Shown here: piece after piece, positions 58,160-64,000 of the stretch
How the letters are laid out: every line of letters begins with the position of its first letter
Numbering within the stretch: the stretch's first letter is position 1
Assembly (NCBI GenBank): GCA_016858145.1
Contig: JAEHOE010000060.1
Span: 248,001-312,000, forward strand
DNA: 64,000 bases
Source: Edaphochlamys debaryana
Lineage: Eukaryota; Chlorophyta; Chlorophyceae; Chlamydomonadales
Direction of reading: 5' to 3'
Made by a program: the position numbers and the translations under genes
The notes under the pieces: generated by a model
Seen by the model: only the letters and a program-made list of their open reading frames with translations
Databases searched by the model: none
Told to the model about the DNA's origin: nothing

Positions 58160-59501
58160 CTGCATGAAGGAGAGCAAAAGCAGGCTGGTATGCAGTGTCC
58201 TTCAACTGCTGGTGCTTGGAGGGCATCATCGTGCCGCCAGCGTATTGCTATGGCTGAGGTGCACGGCGGAGCTGTTTCCCCGCCCCACGTCCAGGTAGGA
58301 CGTAGGGAGGGTGGAGGTGGGGAGGAGCACACGGGCCGCGGGGCCTACATACATGTGCGTGCGTGGCACAAGCCCGCACGACAATGTATGCAGAGCTCGC
58401 CGCGCACTATGAATAGCATATATGACCCCGGCCGCTGGGGCCCTTGTCCCATTTGCCGAAACATTCGGCCTGTGCTCACCTGGTCCTTTGAGCACCCGGC
58501 TCCCATTCTAGAGCGAGCTTAAACGTTGGGAGGTTGGGCTTCTCCTCCTCCTCCACGGCAAAACAGTTCGATGTCCCTCGGTCAGGCGCTCCTGCTTCCC
58601 GAGCTGGGGCCTCCTCAGTATTAGGAAGGTAGCTGCTAGTAACGCATCAGTTATAGCTCTTTGTGAAGGTTGCAGGCGTCCGCGAAGGCCCGATGCAGCT
58701 CAGTTGCGACGTCGGGGAAAGCGAAGGACAACGTGGTGCGGCTTCTATACGCAGATATCGGCAGTGTACTTATCAAGCGACGTTGTGGGTTGCCTGTGGT
58801 GAAGACGCGGCGGGCCGCTGCACAGTGTGTTTGACACGCGGATGCCGCTCCATCCCCGCCCCTTGCAACTGCCCGCGCGTCTGACCCGGCGCTGCATGCA
58901 GCGCCCTTGCACAACCGCACCCATCGTCCCACTCCCCTCCCGCATGCCCCCCGTATCCACTTGCCCCCGTCCGGTTGCTTCATGCGCGCCGATGCGGGCG
59001 TATTGCATGTTCGCTGTTTCCCTGGCCAGCGACCGGCCAGTGCGACTTCCGTGACAAGGCATGCCCAACTTCTGCAACGCGCAGCTAAGTAGGCAGTTGG
59101 GTGGGAGCGGGCGCAGCCTGACGGTTGGAACAGGCTGGGACAGTTGCTCCGCTCGAAATTCTGGACAAGGTGGGAGAGAGTGTCGGCGAGACAAGGGCCA
59201 ACCCAGTTGGTAGTATGAGAGGCGCAGGGGCGCTGCAGGGGGATCCCGCAAGGACAGCGGGGGACGGGGGCGTGGTGGACTCGTGGCGGGGGACGCCGGC
59301 GCGGCACGGATATGGGATGACCAAGTCTAGTCCTGGGTCGCCGCGCGCACGTAATCTGACACGCTTTACACATTCTGGCTTAGCCTAGCTGCCCATCAGC
59401 CTAGCTTACTGAAACCCTCGCCGTCCGCGGCCATTCCGATCGTCCCGGGAGGGCGACTACAGGAGTTCAAATGCGCTAAACCAACATTGCGGACTAGAAA
59501 G
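58160..59501. other. Divergent region with unresolved 5' exons of the minus-strand gene
   Basis: Probably contains one or more 5' exons and the promoter of the gene at 56.3-58.2 kb, plus the promoter of the GYF-PIN gene. The only plausible exon seen is about 58495-58560 on the minus strand. Otherwise nothing supported. Confidence 0.4.
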
Positions 59502-62500
59502 ATGGCGGATACGGGCAGCGAGATATACGTGCCCTGCAAGAGGGCACGAGCGGTGCTCGGTGCCAAGGAGGGATTCATCGTGCTGGAGAAGGGCGCGAAC
59601 ATTATGGTGGGTCTTGCAAACACGACTCGAAGCTGCGTACGTCTCGCGGCGGTGCACCCGGTGTCTCGCGGTCGGCGCCATCCCCCGCCATCCTGACGCG
59701 CTACCTCGCGCAGCGCTCCAAGCACGCTGTGGCACCGCCGCGCATGACGTCCAGACCGTTGCGAAACCGTTCGCAGGCCCCCTCCGCAAAGTCCGTCAGT
59801 GGAGACAAGGGCCGCCGCCTGGTGCTCGACGGCCCGAAGGAAGCCCAGGCGGCAGCGTGCTACGCCATCCTCGTCCGCCTGACGCCCGCTGGTGGGGTCC
59901 ATGGATGAAGGGACAGGTTGGGTTGTGACGTGGAGGGGTGCACCAGCGCCGCGGCGGTTCTCCGCTCTCGACCTGAGGGTCTGGCATCCGGCCACGGGGT
60001 GTGTGTGGAGAGCTGTAGGAGTCGTCTGCTCAACCCGCCTCAGCGAAAACAGGGTCAGAGCAACTGTGGAGAGAGCAGCAAAGTTCTGCACGTTTTGCGG
60101 ACCCACCGCTGCGGCGACCTTGCACCCTGCCCCCTGCCTCCTCCTCGGTCGACGCCGCCGTGGCCGCTCGCCGCCTCAAAATCGCTGTGGGCTGTAGGCT
60201 GCTCCGGCGCACAACGGAGGCAGTGCACAAGAGAGCGGCATGAAGAAAAGCCGGCTGGCCGTGGCTGCGAGCGGGCCCGACACCTGCCGCTGGAGCGCTG
60301 TGCTACAGCAATGCATTCGACAGCCAACCCGCCGTCCCGCCCCATCCCCCCGCAGACCAGCAGTCCAGCATCACCACGCCCGTGCTCAAGACGTGGCACT
60401 ACATCAGCCCCGCGGTGAGGCCGGGGGCTGGCCAAGGGGTATGACAGCGCTGGCCGGAGCCTGACTGCTGTTCCCTGTACACCCTCTGCCGCCCTGCCCC
60501 GTCTCAGATCTCTTCCTGCCCTCCGCTACCCTGCCTTCTCTTCGCGCAACCTCCCCCCTGTTGCCCCTCCATCGCCTGTCCTACCACCCTGCACGTCCCG
60601 TTCCCCCTTCCCCACACCCCCTTCCCCACACACCCAAACACTCGCAGGGCGCGCGCGAGGGCCCCTTCGCGGCCCGCACGCTGTCGTCCTGGATGGCCAA
60701 GGGCCAGCTTCCGCCCAGCTTCCCCGTGCAGCATGCGCCCAGCCGCGTGTGGCTGCCCCTCTGGCTGCTGGCCCGGCATGTGGCGCTGCTGAGCGAGGCC
60801 GCGGCCAAGGGGGCCGGCGCCTCGACCACCTGCCTTCCGGACGCGGGCGCCGCGGCGGGGGACTTGGGAGAGGCGGCGGCGGCGGGGGGCTACGCTCCTA
60901 TGCCCTGGTGCGTACCGTTGTTGCCCACGCCCAGCCTTGTAGTCCTTGTCGTGCTTGCGTGATGTCCCCGGTCGTCATGGGCTAGTGTTCGGGTGCCATG
61001 TGTACCTGCGTGAGGGCAGAGAAACCGGCACTGAACGGCAGTGTTGACGGCCCCGCCAGGCCCGTGCCGATGCCCTCACCGGATGCTGACGTGGAGATGA
61101 GCGACGCCGAGGTGGCGGCCGAGCTGTGGGAGCTGCGGCAGGCGAGCGGCCTCATCGAGGTGGGCCTGGGCCCGGGGTCCTTGGTTGGGCCTGGGGTGGT
61201 CCTAGGGTGCGGGCCCGTCGTGCGGGGCCTGTTAACCGGCGCGGGCGGGTGGCAAGCCGGGCGCAAGCGCCTGCGAAGGAATGGACAGCCGATTAAGCAG
61301 CCCTTGTACGGAAGAGGTCCCAGGCCGACCCACATCGGTCCAAGTCCTGTGGTGCCCTCCTCTCGTCCACCGCCACGCGTTAATCCCAACCCGCAGGCCC
61401 TGGCTGGAGACGCCGCAATGGACGTGGACGCCCTGCCGCCGAGCGCCTCCCTGGAGCCGCTGTCGCACCTGCCCACGCCCATGGATCTGGATCTGGATCT
61501 GGCCGCAACGGCCGGGCCGCGGCCGCGCCTGCACCTCGTCATCGACACCAACGTGCTGCTGCGCCGCGAGGGCGTGGAGCTGCTGCAGGCGCTACGGCGC
61601 CGCTTCGCGCCCCGCCAACCCACATCGGCCCTTGGCGCTGAGGCGGCGGCGCCGCCGCCCCCGGCGCTCAGCTGTGTGGCTGTTGTGCCGTGGACCGTGC
61701 TGGCGGAGCTAGACCGCCTGAAGCAGCCCATGCGGTCCGGCGGTGGCGGGGGTGGCGGCGGCGAGGATGACGAGGGCGCGGAGCGGCCCGCGGCGGTGAT
61801 GGCGCGGTCAGCCCTGGCGCTGCTGAGGTCGGCGTTGGACTCGGGCGACTCGTTCTTCACGGGCCAGACGCTGGCGGCGTTCCGGGCGGCGTCGGCGCAC
61901 CCGGCGGCCGCCATCCCCGGAGGTGGGGCCCGGCCCGGCCAGGGGTGTGGGGGCGTGGGCGGGCGGCGCTGTGGGGAGCCGGGGGCAGGGGGCTGGGGCT
62001 GCGGGGGCAGGCCGGGGAGGGGGATGGACGGGGCGAGGGGTTGCGAACGGGGTGTCGTGTGATGTCGGGGCTGACGCCATCAGGGTCCGCCCCTCCTCCC
62101 CCGCAGGCGCTGTGCGTATCAACAACGACGACCGCATCCTGCAGTGCGCGCTACACCTGCAGGTGGGGAGGGAATGGGGTGGAGGCGGGGGTTTCGGGCT
62201 TCCCGACTGCGTGCAATAACGGTGCAGCTTGGCACCAGGCTGACCTGTACGGGCGCGTTGACCGTACCTTGCTGTGCGGTGCTGTGCCGTACAGGACGAG
62301 CTGGTCGCCAAGTCGGCGGCGGCGGGGCGGCCCTACGTGGTGGCCCTCCTGTCCAACGACAACGCCCTCTGCGTCAAGGTGCGGATGGCGGGGCCGGGCT
62401 GACCGCACCACACCTGCGGCTGCGGCGGCCCCGAAGCGCTTCTGCTGCTCCTTCTAACTTGCAGCCAAGATTGCCTGTGAACAGGCACTGACCGCGCAGC

Positions 62501-62758
62501 TCTGCCCTCCCTCACGTGCCCCTCCTGTCTACAGGCGCGCCTGTGCGGCGTCCCCGTGGCGTCCACCCACCAGCTGCTGGCCTCGGCAGCAGCAGCCGCC
62601 GCCGCCGCCGCAGGGGCGGAGCAGGGCTCCCCGCGGGTGTCAGGCGGTAGCAGCGGCGGCGGCGAGGGCGGCGCACTGGAGGCGGGGCCGGGCCTCGAGG
62701 CGGCGCTGCTCAAGCTGGCGGCGGCACAGCAGGAACAGGAGCAGGAGCAGGAGGCCTT

Positions 62759-62791
<33 letters not shown>

Positions 62792-63810
62792 CCTGCAGCC
62801 GCAGCTGTCTGACAGCCTGGGGGTGAGCGGGGTGCAGGTGGGGCTGTGGGGCCAAGGCCGGTGCAGAGCAGGGGCCAGTGGTCCAAGGTTCGGGAGAGGT
62901 GCACGTGTAAGTTTGAGCAAAGTGTGTCTCGAACTAGCGCGGGCTATTGGCTAGCCTTCACCCCGGCCTCGTCCAAGCTCTCTTCGCTTGCCACCTCGAC
63001 CCCTGCCTCGCCGCGCCGGCCCAGGGTGTCACCTCCTCCGAGGGTGGCCCCTTCCGGGTGCGGCTCTCAGCCGACGGGGGCCCAAGTGGCGGCGGCGCCA
63101 CGGCCTCGGCGGGCGCTCCTCCGCCCGCCTCGCCCTCCACCTCGGCCCTCATCGGTACCTTTGACATTGACGAGGTGGGCCCACGGGAACATGCACAAGA
63201 GATCTCGCCCGGGGGACCGGGCTGACATCACGTAGCGGGCAAAGGTCCGGCCAGGCTGCTCGAAACCTCTCCTTTCCTCTCTTCCCACACTTTCCTTGCC
63301 CCGCCCTCGCCCCCCCCCCCCCAGCTGGCCGATCCCCTGGTGTCCGCGCTGCACGCCGAGCTGCGCCGCCTCACGCAGGCCCTGGCGCCATCCGTACGGC
63401 AGCAGCTGGTGGCGGAGTACGAGGAGCTGTGGGAGAGCGTCGTCGTGAAGTGCGTGCTGGGCCGCGTGCTGTGCTGTACCGTGCCGTGCTGGGCCGTGCT
63501 GTAGCGGTCCGTGTCGTGCTGCGCTGTCCTGTACAGCGGCTGCGGCTGCGGCTGCGGCTGCCTTGCAGTCCTGTGCTTTGCGGTGGAGGACAGGCCAGGG
63601 CAGGCCATCCCCCCCCGCCCCTGTTCTCACAGCGTCACACGCCCCACCCCTGTCCGGCCTCGTTCCGCGCCGCCGCAGGCCTCCCCCCTGGTCGGGGACG
63701 GACATGCTGGAGCTGCTGGCCAAGCACTGGGGCTCCATCTTCGCGGAGCGGCTGGGCAGGGCGGGCCGGGAGCTGCGGCCGGCGGTGGAGAACATGCTCA
63801 AGGACGTCCG
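59502..63810 (+). CDS. SWT1: GYF-domain and PIN-domain protein, SWT1-like (3' end outside window)
   Basis: Twelve in-phase exons, 687 codons so far: 59502-59606, 59714-59891, 60356-60414, 60648-60907, 61060-61159, 61397-61922, 62107-62162, 62295-62378, 62535-62822, 63025-63174, 63325-63449, 63679-63810. The last ends at a donor, so the gene continues past the edge. Residues about 105-155 form a GYF domain split by an intron (TWHYISPA, then GAREGPF, LSSWMAKGQLPPSFPV): W-x-Y, GPF and the W-M-x-x-G hallmarks of Pro-rich-peptide binding. Residues about 277-465 form a PIN nuclease domain: LVIDTNVLL (D284), TVLAELDRLK (E338), NNDDRIL (D417/D418), LLSNDNALCVKA (D450), the four acidic positions expected for metal binding. 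Ala and Pro homopolymers follow, then a helical region (DMLELLAKHWGSIFAERLGR) reminiscent of the SWT1 C-terminus. SWT1 proteins are endonucleases in nuclear mRNA quality control. Exons 1-2 may be a KH-like fold (weak). Confidence 0.83.
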
Positions 63811-64000
63811 GTGCGGGACAGGGACAGGGGCGGGGGGTTGAAGGGGGTTCGGGGCAGGGGCGCGGCGGGTGAACGGAAGGGCGGACGCGAGCAGCTTTGC
63901 ACGGGGTGGAGGCGGCGGGGCGTGATGGGGCGCGCATCGTGTTCAGTCCCTAGGAACAAGCGCGGGAAAGCTGGAGATGGTAGGGGGAGAGGAAGTATAG

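Noticed and set aside
62535..62822. Frame error in the Ala and Pro tracts of the GYF-PIN gene
   Set aside because: The (GCN)n and (CCG)n tracts keep the frame and both flanking junctions are in phase, so they are homopolymeric coding linkers.

Overview
The window is nuclear DNA from a green alga (Chlorophyta). It is GC-rich, the genes are split into many short exons with GT-AG and some GC-AG introns, and it encodes a pherophorin-type extracellular matrix protein, a hydroxyproline-rich wall glycoprotein and plastid-targeted Rieske oxygenases of the pheophorbide a oxygenase family. A volvocine or other chlorophycean alga fits best, but the species is not identifiable. Exon chains below were assembled by hand from reading-frame continuity, splice consensus and comparison between paralogues inside the window. 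Where stated, every junction is in phase.

Layout. (1) 0.8-14.0 kb: three paralogous FAD-dependent monooxygenases (family I): copy 1 on the minus strand, copies 2 and 3 on the plus strand. Copy 2 carries a 2.26-kb intron filled by a 530-bp tandem repeat. Copy 3 has two lesions. (2) 15.0-28.8 kb: two PAO-like Rieske oxygenases in inverted orientation (minus at 15-19 kb, plus at 25-29 kb) flank a secreted Pro/Lys-rich glycoprotein built from tandemly duplicated exons. (3) 29.5-40.7 kb: a second FAD monooxygenase family (II). There is one complete gene, followed by an array of broken copies that includes a segment about 2.2 kb long in inverted orientation. (4) 41.4-45.0 kb: a GRWD1/RRB1-type WD40 ribosome-assembly protein (minus), divergent from a very large low-complexity coiled-coil protein (45.3-50.0 kb, plus). 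(5) 51.2-54.0 kb: a three-module pherophorin-like secreted protein (minus). (6) 56.3-58.2 kb: an unidentified protein with a degenerate EF-hand-like segment (minus, 5' end unresolved). (7) 59.5 kb to the right edge: a GYF-domain plus PIN-domain protein of the SWT1 type (plus, 3' end outside the window).

The left 40 kb is an oxygenase neighbourhood: at least six FAD monooxygenase copies and two Rieske monooxygenases. Both PAO-like proteins and the family-I monooxygenases start with transit-peptide-like N-termini, so they could act together in plastid pigment or isoprenoid oxidation. That link is inferred from proximity only. The right 24 kb is an ordinary mixture of housekeeping, wall and unknown genes.
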